Source: Candidatus Chlorobium masyuteum
Lineage (GTDB): Bacteria; Bacteroidota; Chlorobiia; Chlorobiales; Chlorobiaceae
NCBI RefSeq assembly: GCF_011601315.1
Contig: NZ_JAAORA010000004.1
Coordinates: 1 to 64,000 of the forward strand
Reading direction: 5' to 3'
DNA: 64,000 nucleotides
Shown here one piece after another: positions 1 through 7,479 of the stretch. A model generated the notes under the pieces. The model saw only the letters and a list, made by a program, of their open reading frames with translations. It had not been told where the DNA came from and did no database searches. Position numbers and translations under genes: made by a program. Each line of letters opens with the position of its first letter. Positions within the stretch are counted from its first letter, which is position 1.

Positions 1-318
1 TCTGTAACGCTCACGACCATAGCTTTTGACTACAGCCGCTTACAGTGGTTTGCAATCTGCTCCTGCAAGCCGATTGCGAGGGGCCTACCCTCATCTCTCG
101 CGCCGCTTATCTGCGGCACACGGACGTTGTTGAATAGCGATAATATAAGGAGCTGAAACGCACACAGGGATGAAAAGAGATGCAGCGGAGGCTTTGTATT
201 TGCTTACAATATTTCGCCCCACGGGGCTTAGCTGATGAGATTTTTAATGCTGAATTGACGAGAGAAAAGAGGGAATTGCTTTCTATCCTTCATGGCCTTG
301 CTCACGAAAGTCAGAGCA
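1..318. other. Stretch without a supported gene
   Basis: No convincing gene is visible here. A 63-codon open frame begins at 180 but runs into the duplicated antitoxin sequence on the opposite strand, and its protein resembles nothing known. The stretch may hold decayed accessory DNA, since the two neighbouring features are both broken duplicates. Confidence 0.4.
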
Positions 319-478
319 TCATGACTGTAATGATTTCAGCGTCACATCCGGAGCTGCCGATACGATTTTGAGCAGTGCTGCAGCCGGGCCGGTTGGATTT
401 TGACGATGCCGTTCCCAGTTTTGAAGTGTCCTGATACTGACGCGCATCATCAAGGCAAAATCACGTTGTGACAAGCCG
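319..478 (-). pseudogene. Truncated copy of an XRE antitoxin gene
   Basis: This stretch is nearly identical to the 3' half of the antitoxin gene at 1507-1797. The identity includes the stop codon and the helix-turn-helix ending in LSQRDFALMMRVSIRTLQNW. It breaks off near 478, where unrelated sequence begins, so the N-terminal half and the start are missing. Only a few substitutions separate the copies, which points to a recent duplication. No toxin gene is visible beside it. Confidence 0.75.
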
Positions 479-532
479 CTGCCTGGGTGACTACTAATTT
501 CCGAAATTGGTGGGTTTTTAATTTCCGACTAC

Positions 533-615
533 ATAAGAGTCAGTTGCTCTGCCATTGAGCCACGAGTTCAACGCGTTTATTTTGCTGGTGCCAAAGGATC
601 ACCCGGCAACACAAT
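533..615 (-). repeat. Partial duplicate of tRNA-Lys 5' half and secG 3' end
   Basis: The bases match 3563-3640, which is the 5' half of tRNA-Lys from the anticodon loop outwards, the short spacer, and the last codons of secG. On the minus strand the secG-like part reads LPGDPLAPAK and then stop, against [10 protein letters not shown] in the intact gene. Several substitutions show that it has drifted. It cannot make a functional tRNA because the 3' half is absent. With the intact copy it brackets about 3 kb of accessory genes. Confidence 0.75.
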
Positions 616-727
616 CATATATCGCTCACGAGTCAGGTCAACATCTGTCCATGGTAAAAAATGTACTTTGAAGATATCACGAAAAATAGTTTAGATTAAA
701 GCATTATAGCATGGAAGCCGTTTTATC

Positions 728-1021
728 ATGATACTGTCATTCAAAAACAAGGCAACAGAAGATATCTTCAACGGAAAGGGCACAAAAGCCGCTCTGAAAT
801 TGTGTCCTGTTTCATTATGGCGGCATGCCTCACGGAAACTCGATCAGCTTGATTCTGTTGCTGCTCTGGTAGAGTTGCGTATTCCGCCGGGAAATCATCT
901 GGAAGCATTGTCAGGAGAAAGAAACGGTCAATACAGCATTCGCATAAACCGGCAGTATCGAATTTGTTTTTCGTGGTCAGCTTCCGGTCCTAAAAACATT
1001 GAAATAGTTGATTATCATTAA
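728..1021 (+). CDS. higB: HigB-type toxin (RelE superfamily)
   Basis: The 97-aa protein matches the plasmid-maintenance killer family HigB: small basic RelE-fold ribosome-dependent mRNA endonucleases. Family hallmarks are the leucine/proline region RIPPGNHLEALSGERNGQ and the C-terminal block YSIRINRQYRICF followed by IEIVDYH. HigA follows 16 bases after the stop, giving the toxin-first order typical of higBA. Such operons are normally repressed by the antitoxin binding its own promoter. Activity is inferred from the family. Confidence 0.85.
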   Translation: MILSFKNKATEDIFNGKGTKAALKLCPVSLWRHASRKLDQLDSVAALVELRIPPGNHLEALSGERNGQYSIRINRQYRICFSWSASGPKNIEIVDYH

Positions 1022-1037
1022 AAGCCATAACAAGAAC

Positions 1038-1349
1038 ATGATACGCATACCGACACATAGATCACCTACACATCCCGGAGAGATGCTGCTGGAGGAGTTT
1101 TTAACCCCTATGGCAATCAGCCAGCGGCAGTTGGCCGATGCCATTCTTGTTCCCTACCAGCGAATCAATGAAATTATAAACGGCAGGCGCGGAGTAACCC
1201 CCTCAACGGCACTGCGTCTGGCACTGTTTTTCGGAAACTCGGCTGATTTCTGGATGAACCTTCAGCAGCGCTGGGACCTGTATCATTCCCGCAAAGCAGA
1301 GGATAAAATCCTGAAAATGATCAAACCGGCTGTCATCAAACCGGCATAA
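1038..1349 (+). CDS. higA: HigA-type antitoxin (XRE family)
   Basis: The protein (103 aa from the start chosen here) begins with the HigA/VapI signature PTHPGEMLLEEFL. A helix-turn-helix follows (ISQRQLADAILVPYQRINEI) and then the conserved ALRLALFFGNSADFWMNLQ block. It should neutralise HigB from the upstream gene and repress the operon. An in-frame ATG at 1008 overlaps the end of higB. The ATG at 1038 is preferred because it aligns with the family N-terminus. The tail KPAVIKPA is slightly repetitive. Confidence 0.85.
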   Translation: MIRIPTHRSPTHPGEMLLEEFLTPMAISQRQLADAILVPYQRINEIINGRRGVTPSTALRLALFFGNSADFWMNLQQRWDLYHSRKAEDKILKMIKPAVIKPA

Positions 1350-1506
1350 CGTTGGAGTCAGAAGAGAGTGGACGTAGTGGACGAAGATATGGTGGACGGT
1401 AGTGGACACAAGTGGACAAACTGAAGAAGCAAGAATAGTCGGTGTCTGGATTTACAGGCTCTCTTCCATGAGCAATTCCCTTGGCAGTCAAAACACCCTT
1501 AGAGCA

Positions 1507-1797
1507 TCATGACTGTAATGATTTCAGCGCCACATCCGGAGCTGCCGATACAATTTTGAGCAATGCTGCAGCCGGGCCGGTTGGATTGTGACGATGCCGT
1601 TCCCAGTTTTGAAGTGTCCTGATACTGACGCGCATCATCAGGGCAAAATCACGTTGTGACAAGCCGGTTTTCTCCCGGACAGATTTTACATCCGGTAAGG
1701 TTATGGTAAACTGCCGCGAAGCCTCGGCCTTGCAATCAGAAATATCCATGGCCTCCTGCAAAGTTTGCACCAGATCATCAAATAAACTCTTTTCCAT
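1507..1797 (-). CDS. Orphan XRE antitoxin (NadS/HigA-2 type)
   Basis: This 96-aa protein has an N-terminal helical segment (MEKSLFDDLVQTLQEAM) and a C-terminal helix-turn-helix, the layout of NadS/HigA-2 antitoxins that pair with an upstream RelE-like toxin. A good ribosome site, AAGGAG, lies about ten bases before the ATG. No toxin reading frame is present upstream between 1800 and 2040, so it looks like an orphan or a remnant of a broken pair. A truncated copy lies at 319-478. The DNA-binding role is inferred from the motif. Confidence 0.75.
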   Translation of the reverse strand: MEKSLFDDLVQTLQEAMDISDCKAEASRQFTITLPDVKSVREKTGLSQRDFALMMRVSIRTLQNWERHRHNPTGPAAALLKIVSAAPDVALKSLQS

Positions 1798-1901
1798 ATA
1801 TCTACAGCTCCTTCACAAATTCTCGCAAAATTCCGATTTCCCTGTCAATTACGGTATGGCATTAACAACGACAGCCAGCCATATCGCTTTCAGATTCTGC
1901 A

Positions 1902-2033
1902 TGACGGAACATACTCGGGGACGTTCACAACTGCGTAAACAAAAGTGTCTCAAAAAAACTTAAGGCGTGAAGAGGGATGCGTCGGGGGAGCTTGGACGGG
2001 AAGATTTTGACGGAACATACTTCGGGGACGCTC
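1902..2033. repeat. Two copies of a short repeat (gacggaacatac)
   Basis: The words gacggaacatactcggggac (1902-1921) and a near copy with one extra T (2009-2029) are spaced by about 107 bases. Nothing in between looks coding. The function is unknown. They may be termini or remnants of a small insertion, or an interspersed genomic repeat. Confidence 0.5.
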
Positions 2034-2150
2034 TCGACTAACTCTACAAACGATGCAAAAGCCAAATTACGGGACGGTATTCATAACGAGTAGTTTTCAT
2101 GCCACAGCAAGCCTGAGGAGAGATGCCTCCTTGAAGAGATTTTGAATTCT

Positions 2151-2224
2151 GGATGCTGGATGCCGGATGCTGGATGCTGGATGCTGGATGCCGGATGCTG
2201 GATGCCGGATGCTGGATGCCGGAT
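2151..2224. repeat. Tandem 7-bp repeat GGATGCT/GGATGCC
   Basis: Ten full heptamers alternate irregularly between GGATGCT and GGATGCC, then a partial unit GGAT. The array ends about 12 bases from the stop codon of the RhuM-family gene, on its downstream side. A heptamer array shifts the reading frame, and the short open frames across it are artefacts. Copy number is likely to vary between strains by slippage. Confidence 0.95.
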
Positions 2225-2236
2225 TGAATCACGGTT

Positions 2237-3268
2237 TCATTGTTTGGCCCGCTTTTTCACTTTTGCTTCTATTGCTTTCAATTTATGGTCATCAGCCAAT
2301 GCCTCATCATCAGCTTCTTTTGAAAGTCGATACTGATGATATCGCTCATACTCTTCCAATGCCAAAGCGTCGGCAACTTCCCGAGTAACCGTCCCTGCAT
2401 CGTGCAGAATATCCCATTCATTGAATTTCAGAAACGCATCGAGTTTTTCGCGCCAGTCAAGCATGAATACCTGCCGGTGACGAGTTGCCTGCTCTTCAGC
2501 ATAATCGAGATACATGGTAACAATCCTGTTCAGGCGTTCCATCTCCTCGCTGTTGAGATAATTTTTGGCAATAGTAACATCGATTTTTCTGACGTTCTCA
2601 CCTTTCCAGGAAGTCAATCCCATGTTAGCTTTGGAGGCATCTGCCCGTTCTGCAATGAGCTCCGGAGCGGTTTTACCCGAAACAGCAAAATGGAGCTTGT
2701 TCTGAACAATTTGAAAGAAATCAAGTGTCTCTTCAGATTTTGGATCGTAGTCTATTGCCAGTTTGTAGATATCCCTGATTTTCTGGTAGAAGCGCTTTTC
2801 ACTGGTACGGATATCACGTATCCGTTCAAGCAGCTCATCAAAATAATCGGAACCAATGTTGGCACCAGACTTCAGCCTGTCGTCATCCATGGTGAACCCT
2901 TTCACCAGATACTCGTTCAATCGCTGCGTTGCCCACTTGCGAAACTGGGTCCCACGAGACGAGCGCACCCGGTAGCCAACGGCAATGATTGCTTCAAGAT
3001 TATAACTGCTAATCTGATAGGTTTTCCCGTCAGTGGCAGTTGTCAAGTAATCCTTGACAACTGAACCTTCATCCAGTTCGCCTTCTTTAAAAACGTTTTT
3101 AAGATGCAGACTGACATTCTGCTTTGTGGTCTGAAACAGCTCTGCCATAGCTGCCTGGCTTAGCCAAACGGTTTCGTTTTCCAGACGAACTTCAATCGTT
3201 GCGTTTCCATCGCTGGTACTGTAAAGCAAAAATGAGCCTCCAGCAGGGATAACCTCTTTTTTCTTCAT
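2237..3268 (-). CDS. RhuM-family virulence protein
   Basis: The 343-aa protein matches the RhuM family, first named from a Salmonella pathogenicity island but widespread on mobile DNA. Typical blocks are the early VWLSQAAMAELFQTTKQNVS, a helix-turn-helix-like segment, then YNLEAIIAVGYRVRSSRGTQFRKWA, and a helical C-terminal half rich in charged residues ending in KVKKRAKQ. The molecular function of the family is not established. Its place beside toxin-antitoxin genes and repeats fits an accessory or defence role. No partner gene is evident. Confidence 0.85.
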   Translation of the reverse strand: MKKKEVIPAGGSFLLYSTSDGNATIEVRLENETVWLSQAAMAELFQTTKQNVSLHLKNVFKEGELDEGSVVKDYLTTATDGKTYQISSYNLEAIIAVGYRVRSSRGTQFRKWATQRLNEYLVKGFTMDDDRLKSGANIGSDYFDELLERIRDIRTSEKRFYQKIRDIYKLAIDYDPKSEETLDFFQIVQNKLHFAVSGKTAPELIAERADASKANMGLTSWKGENVRKIDVTIAKNYLNSEEMERLNRIVTMYLDYAEEQATRHRQVFMLDWREKLDAFLKFNEWDILHDAGTVTREVADALALEEYERYHQYRLSKEADDEALADDHKLKAIEAKVKKRAKQ

Positions 3269-3446
3269 GGCGCCTATACCGTTTTAAAAAGATTCTGGTT
3301 GTACTTTTTCCTGCCGCATTTTTTCGACTATGCATGCATTTGGTCGCAATCGAGTGGCGCGTATATTATAAGTGAATTTATGTAAAACCAGTTATATATC
3401 CACCAAAGAGTGACGGTTAAAGTGTTGAGCGAAAGGTTGTTTTTGT

Positions 3447-3464
3447 GCCGGGCTGGAGCCCGGC
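3447..3464. repeat. REP-like palindrome
   Basis: An 18-base palindrome (GCCGGGCTGGAGCCCGGC) followed by GATCCC closely resembles the REP unit (GCCGAGCTGGAGCTCGGC plus GTTCCCGG) near the REP-associated transposase gene at 32.1-32.8 kb. It is probably a member of the same dispersed family. Confidence 0.6.
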
Positions 3465-3477
3465 GATCCCTGGCTGT

Positions 3478-3525
3478 AAACGACAAAAGACTTACAGGCT
3501 AACGCTTGTAAGTCTTTTGTCGTTT
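3478..3525. terminator. Long perfect hairpin downstream of tRNA-Lys
   Basis: Arms of 19 bases (3478-3496 and 3507-3525) pair perfectly around a loop of about 10 bases. The hairpin lies just past the 3' end of tRNA-Lys on the minus strand. Runs of A and T inside the stem rather than after it make it an atypical terminator. It could instead be a processing or stability element for the secG-tRNA transcript. Confidence 0.6.
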
Positions 3526-3528
3526 ATG

Positions 3529-3600
3529 TGCACTCGGAAGGAGTCGAACCTTCAACCCACTGATTAAGAGTCAGTTGCTCTGCCATTGAGCCACGAGTGC
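3529..3600 (-). tRNA. tRNA-Lys (CTT)
   Basis: The minus strand folds as a cloverleaf with acceptor GCACTCG/CGAGTGC and anticodon stem ACTGA/TCAGT around the loop CTCTTAA, so the anticodon is CTT. The T-arm has GGTTCGACTCC and the discriminator is A. CCA is not encoded. It follows secG by eight bases and is probably co-transcribed with it. Confidence 0.95.
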
Positions 3601-3607
3601 AACGCTT

Positions 3608-3967
3608 TTATTTTATCGGTGCCAAAGGAGCAACCGGCAGGGTTGGCGCTGCGGGAGTCGCAGGGGCCGGAGCTGCGGGAGCTGCTGGCAAACTTTGCTG
3701 AAGAACACTTTTAACCGGAGCCCTGTCGGACTCTTTGCCCGGAAGGGTGAACTGGGCAATAAAACAGATAGCCATAACCAAGCCCGCAAGAATAGCGGTC
3801 ATCTTGCTTAAAAAATCTCCGGTACGCCGGACACCGAGCGTCTGCACGGTTCCCATGCTTGCCATTCCACCGGTAAGGCCACTGCCGCTCTTCGGGCTCT
3901 GCAGCAGAATCACACCGATCAGAAGGATCGCTGCGAGTAAAGCGACAACCACAATGAAAACATGCAT
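3608..3967 (-). CDS. secG: Preprotein translocase subunit SecG
   Basis: This 119-aa protein is an auxiliary subunit of the SecYEG protein-export channel in the cytoplasmic membrane. It has two membrane helices (residues about 3-20 and 56-75). Between them is the family loop with [10 protein letters not shown] and [20 protein letters not shown]. The C-terminal 35 residues are an Ala/Pro-rich tail usual in many SecG proteins. It is followed by tRNA-Lys, and a decayed duplicate of its last codons lies at 574-615. Confidence 0.95.
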   Translation of the reverse strand: MHVFIVVVALLAAILLIGVILLQSPKSGSGLTGGMASMGTVQTLGVRRTGDFLSKMTAILAGLVMAICFIAQFTLPGKESDRAPVKSVLQQSLPAAPAAPAPATPAAPTLPVAPLAPIK

Positions 3968-4053
3968 TTCCGGCCTCTTTAATAAATTTGCAAATATCGT
4001 ATCTTCAAATGATGAAGGCCTTAATTTAGCAACTTTTAAAAAATATCCAAGCC

Positions 4054-4296
4054 GTGTTTTCAGATGCCGGGAAATTATTGGTGATTGCAGGGGCCGTCAC
4101 AATAGTTGTCGGACTCTTCATGATTGCATCAGGAAAAACAGGCATCACAGGGTGGTTCAACTGGTTCGGATCGCTTCCGCTCGACATGAAAATCGAGAAG
4201 GAGAACTTCCGCCTTCACTTTCCGTTGGGCAGCTCAATTTTGATTTCGATACTGCTCAGCCTGATCGTCTATTTTTTCAACAAATTTATCCGTTAA
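4054..4296 (+). CDS. DUF2905 small membrane protein
   Basis: The 80-aa protein has two membrane helices (residues about 6-24 and 58-76) around the DUF2905 hallmark [21 protein letters not shown]. The family's function is unknown. The start is a GTG with no clear Shine-Dalgarno. hisB begins seven bases after the stop, so the two are probably one operon, although no link to histidine synthesis is known. Confidence 0.85.
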   Translation: MFSDAGKLLVIAGAVTIVVGLFMIASGKTGITGWFNWFGSLPLDMKIEKENFRLHFPLGSSILISILLSLIVYFFNKFIR

Positions 4297-4303
4297 CCCC
4301 TCC

Positions 4304-4906
4304 ATGCCTGATTCAATAAAGAGAGAAGCCCGCTCGGCTACGGTCAAGAGAACAACCAAAGAGACCGACATTTCGGTAACCGTGACGCTGGACGGTACCG
4401 GCACAAGCTCCATCAGCACGGGAGTGGTGTTCCTCGACCATATGCTGACCAACTTCAGCCGCCACTCGGGATTTGACCTTGCAATCCAGTGCAAGGGCGA
4501 CATTGATGTTGATGATCATCACAGTGTTGAAGATATCGGTATTGTGCTTGGCAGTGCCATCAATGAGGCGCTTGGCGACAAGCGGGGCATACAGCGCTAT
4601 GGCTGGGCAATCATTCCCATGGATGAGGCGCTCGCCCGTTGTGCGCTTGACCTCGGAGGACGAAGCTTCTGTGTGTTCCACGCAGAGTTCAGCCGCCCGG
4701 TGATCCAGGGGCTCTCAACCGAGATGGTGCACCACTTCTTTCTCTCGCTCTCGGAGAGCCTGAAGGCCAATATTCACATCTCGATCCTTGAGGGGCAGAA
4801 CACCCATCACAAGATCGAAGCGATCTTCAAGTCCTTCGCCTATGCGATGAAAACTGCAACAACTATCACCGGGAGCGCCATACCCTCAACCAAAGGCAGC
4901 ATTTAA
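4304..4906 (+). CDS. hisB: Imidazoleglycerol-phosphate dehydratase
   Basis: HisB removes water from imidazole glycerol phosphate to give imidazole acetol phosphate in histidine biosynthesis, using a manganese cluster. The 200-aa length is that of the monofunctional enzyme, without the HisB-N phosphatase. The metal-binding motifs are both present: [11 protein letters not shown] at residues about 67-77 and [13 protein letters not shown] near 166-178, with GVVFLDHML and EMVHHFF as further ligands. A bidirectional hairpin follows. Confidence 0.97.
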   Translation: MPDSIKREARSATVKRTTKETDISVTVTLDGTGTSSISTGVVFLDHMLTNFSRHSGFDLAIQCKGDIDVDDHHSVEDIGIVLGSAINEALGDKRGIQRYGWAIIPMDEALARCALDLGGRSFCVFHAEFSRPVIQGLSTEMVHHFFLSLSESLKANIHISILEGQNTHHKIEAIFKSFAYAMKTATTITGSAIPSTKGSI

Positions 4907-4943
4907 AGCTTTTGCAAACAGGAAGTCGAAAAACCACAAACAG

Positions 4944-4969
4944 AGAACCCCCGGGCAACCGGGGGTTCT
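4944..4969. terminator. Bidirectional terminator between hisB and rny
   Basis: A perfect 11-bp stem (AGAACCCCCGG paired with CCGGGGGTTCT, loop GCAA) lies between the convergent hisB and rny genes. Short A/T tracts flank it, so it can end transcription from either side. Confidence 0.8.
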
Positions 4970-4996
4970 GTTAAAACATGAAAACAACAATTGCTG

Positions 4997-6571
4997 TTAC
5001 TTGGCGTAGGCAATCGAGCGTTTTTCGCGGACAATGGAGACCTTGATCTGACCGGGATACTGCGCTTCCGATTCGATTTTGTGGGCGATATCGTGGGCAA
5101 GCACATCGGCCTGTGAATCGCTTACATTGTCACCTTCAACGATAACCCGTATTTCGCGTCCAGCCTGCAGCGCATAGGTTTTGAGCACACCGGGGAATCC
5201 CTTGGCAATCTCCTCAAGGCTCTCAAGACGCTTGACGTTGCCGTCTGCAGTGACCGCACCACGGGCGCCGGGCCTGGCAAGTGAAATAACATTGGCTGCG
5301 TCAACGAGCTCGGCGATAGGCGTCTCCTTGTCGACATCACCATGGTGAGCGCCAACGGCATTGAGCACGGTTGCTGACTCATTGAATTTTTTCAGGAAGG
5401 TCATGCCGCTGATCGCATGCGGCTGATCGCTTTCGGGAAGAACAAGACCGATGTCGTGCAGAAGTCCGGCACGTTTTGCCTGACGGGCATCGAGCTTGAG
5501 CTCGGCAGCCATCAGACCGGCAAGCATGGCAACCTCACGGCTGTGGAGCAAAAGGTTCTGGCCGTAGACCGTGTAAAACTTCATGTGACCGATAAGAGAG
5601 ACAATCTCGGCAGGCATGTCGGGAATCTGAAGCGAGGAGAGCGCCTCTTCACCGGCACTCATGATCACATCGTCAATCTCTTTTTTGGCATCAGCATAGG
5701 CTTTTTCGATAGCCACCGGGTGAATGATACCGTCAACAAGCAGCTTCTGGAGAGTCAGCTTGGCAAGTTCGCGGCGCAGGGGGTCGAAACAGGAGAGAAT
5801 AACCACTTCAGGAGTATCGTCAACAATGATATCGACACCGGTAGCATTCTCGAAAGCCTTGATGTTGCGTCCCTCACGACCGATAATCCGGCCTTTGAGC
5901 TCGTCGCTCTGGATGTGCACAACCGAGAGTGCGTTTTCGGTAGCCTGCTCGAAGGATATCCGCTGAATGGCGGTCAACAGGGTTTTTTCTGCAAGACGAC
6001 CGGCATTCTGTTCAGCCTCTGCATGAATCTGGTGAATGGTTTCGGTAGCCTCCTCGCGGGCCTTGGAGACCATATTGTCGATAAGCATCTGGCGGGCCTC
6101 TTCGGACTGAAGATTGCTGATGCTTTCAAGACGCTGGTTCTGCTCAAGAATAATGCGGTCAAGGTCCGTCGAACGAAGGTTGACCGACTCCGTGGTCTGG
6201 TCGATCTCCTTGCGCTGATCCTGCAGTTTGCGCTCCATATCGCGAACATCCTGAAGCTGCTTTTTAAGTTGCGCCTCCTTCTGCTGCATCTGCTTCTGGA
6301 GCTGATTGTACTTGTTGTTCTTGATGACCACTTCCTGGTCAAACTCACGCCGTTTCTTCTTCCACTCCTGGTTTACTTCGCTGACCTTGAGTTCCTTGTA
6401 TTCGTTGGCCTCTTTCTGGGCTTCCTGCACTATCTGCACGGCACGTTCCTCGGCTTCAAGCACCTTGGTTGTTCCGATACTTTCAAGAAAAAAACGTCCG
6501 ATAAAAAAACCTGCCGCAAAAAAAACCACTGAAGCACTGACAATTAAAAACAGGTTTATAACTATACCCAT
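4997..6571 (-). CDS. rny: Ribonuclease Y
   Basis: RNase Y is a membrane-anchored endoribonuclease that starts mRNA decay. The 524-aa protein shows the full layout: an N-terminal membrane helix (residues about 3-26), a long charged coiled coil (about 35-200), a KH domain with GRIIGREGRNIKAFE (about 228-290), and an HD domain (about 340-430) with LLLHSREVA and LLHDIG. The C-terminus ends in REKRSIAYAK as in orthologues. The 6S RNA gene lies just upstream on the same strand. Confidence 0.97.
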   Translation of the reverse strand: MGIVINLFLIVSASVVFFAAGFFIGRFFLESIGTTKVLEAEERAVQIVQEAQKEANEYKELKVSEVNQEWKKKRREFDQEVVIKNNKYNQLQKQMQQKEAQLKKQLQDVRDMERKLQDQRKEIDQTTESVNLRSTDLDRIILEQNQRLESISNLQSEEARQMLIDNMVSKAREEATETIHQIHAEAEQNAGRLAEKTLLTAIQRISFEQATENALSVVHIQSDELKGRIIGREGRNIKAFENATGVDIIVDDTPEVVILSCFDPLRRELAKLTLQKLLVDGIIHPVAIEKAYADAKKEIDDVIMSAGEEALSSLQIPDMPAEIVSLIGHMKFYTVYGQNLLLHSREVAMLAGLMAAELKLDARQAKRAGLLHDIGLVLPESDQPHAISGMTFLKKFNESATVLNAVGAHHGDVDKETPIAELVDAANVISLARPGARGAVTADGNVKRLESLEEIAKGFPGVLKTYALQAGREIRVIVEGDNVSDSQADVLAHDIAHKIESEAQYPGQIKVSIVREKRSIAYAK

Positions 6572-6628
6572 TAAACTAACCTCCTTTTTGCTGCCCCCGT
6601 AATCGATGTGGGAGCACCGTTTTAAACA

Positions 6629-6859
6629 AAAAAAATCCGCACCATCAAGAGATGTGTAAGATTCAAGAACCCGTTGTACACGGTGGGTGCCTCCTTCAGA
6701 TTTTTTGCTTCCAATGGAGCGGTGTTTCCACTGCTCTTGAACATTTCTGACCGGAGTCAGAAGCGTTCAACAAGGCCTGCAATCAAAACGAAGAGTCTGG
6801 CTCCCGATTTGTTGATGTTAGTTCTTTTACTTACAAGACACCCCAAGCAACTGGTGCGG
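6629..6859 (-). ncRNA. ssrS: 6S RNA
   Basis: The minus-strand sequence between zapA and rny folds as a long, mostly double-stranded hairpin. The ends pair (CCGCACCA with TGGTGCGG), and the next stretch pairs through GTTCTT and CTTACA segments. A large internal bubble precedes a terminal hairpin containing CTTCTGA/TCAGAAA. A run of eight T follows the closing stem and would serve as terminator. Such a fold, about 225 nt long and beside zapA, is characteristic of 6S RNA, which binds RNA polymerase holoenzyme. Identification is by structure and position. Confidence 0.75.
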
Positions 6860-6886
6860 AAATTTCTTCTCTTTCAATGTAAATGT

Positions 6887-7150
6887 TTATTGCAGATTTT
6901 GTTCCATAAAAACATTCAGATCGGCAATTTTCTGCTTCAGCGACGCTATCTCCTCCTCAAGTTCGATCTTTTTTTCGGCAAATGAAATAGCCGAAAGAAC
7001 AGCAAGTTTGACCGGTTCAAACGTCGGGGCTTTTTCGGCAAAAAGTCGCATGATCCCGTCTACATCCCGGGCCGCCTTTTCCGTCAGATCCCGCCGCTCA
7101 ACCCTTAAAGGATAGTTGTCACCATAAACATGTACATCAATTTTTTCCAT
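6887..7150 (-). CDS. zapA: Cell division protein ZapA
   Basis: ZapA is a small cytoplasmic protein that binds FtsZ and cross-links its filaments at the division ring. The 87-aa protein has the N-terminal ZapA globular head (IDVHVYGDNYPLRV) and a C-terminal coiled coil (residues about 55-87, EKKIELEEEIASLKQKIADL). It follows the coiled-coil protein at 7161-7466 by ten bases, and the two are probably co-expressed. Confidence 0.88.
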   Translation of the reverse strand: MEKIDVHVYGDNYPLRVERRDLTEKAARDVDGIMRLFAEKAPTFEPVKLAVLSAISFAEKKIELEEEIASLKQKIADLNVFMEQNLQ

Positions 7151-7160
7151 CTCATTTTCG

Positions 7161-7466
7161 TTACAATGTCTGATCGTTTCTGAGTTCCATCTCTATTTTC
7201 TGCAAAATGAGGACAAGCTTCTGTTTAACCTGAAGTTTTTCTGCAAAGGAAAACTCTCCTCCCGAACTCTCCGGCGCATCGGCGGCAGAGATTCCAACCG
7301 TTCCGGGCAGCTTGCATGATCTCAGTATATTCTGCAGACTTGACAGTTCAGATCGCAGCAAATCATTCTCTTTACGGCACTCTGTAAGCCGGGCAACCAG
7401 ATTTTCAATATTTCCCTCAAGGATGTTGACTTCACCCTTGATATTCAGCCCGTCAGAATCATGCAT
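7161..7466 (-). CDS. Small coiled-coil protein upstream of zapA
   Basis: This 101-aa protein is not recognised with certainty. It has a coiled coil at residues about 14-48 (ENLVARLTECRKENDLLRSE), a variable Gly/Ser/Ala linker, and a second helical part (FAEKLQVKQKLVLILQKIEM). Its size, its coiled coil and its position ten bases before zapA suggest a division-ring accessory protein similar in role to ZapB. That is inference from context. Confidence 0.7.
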   Translation of the reverse strand: MHDSDGLNIKGEVNILEGNIENLVARLTECRKENDLLRSELSSLQNILRSCKLPGTVGISAADAPESSGGEFSFAEKLQVKQKLVLILQKIEMELRNDQTL

Positions 7467-7479
7467 GGAACAAAGAGTA

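Noticed and set aside
180-371. A 63-codon frame at the left end of the window
   Set aside because: Half of it is the reverse strand of the duplicated antitoxin, and the rest shows no homology or ribosome site.
2044-2388. Short open frames across the heptamer array
   Set aside because: They are produced by the repeat (MLDAGCWMPDAGC and similar) and have no coding character.
5417-6532. A 371-codon open frame opposite rny
   Set aside because: It is the mirror of a well-conserved RNase Y gene and its protein has no family features.
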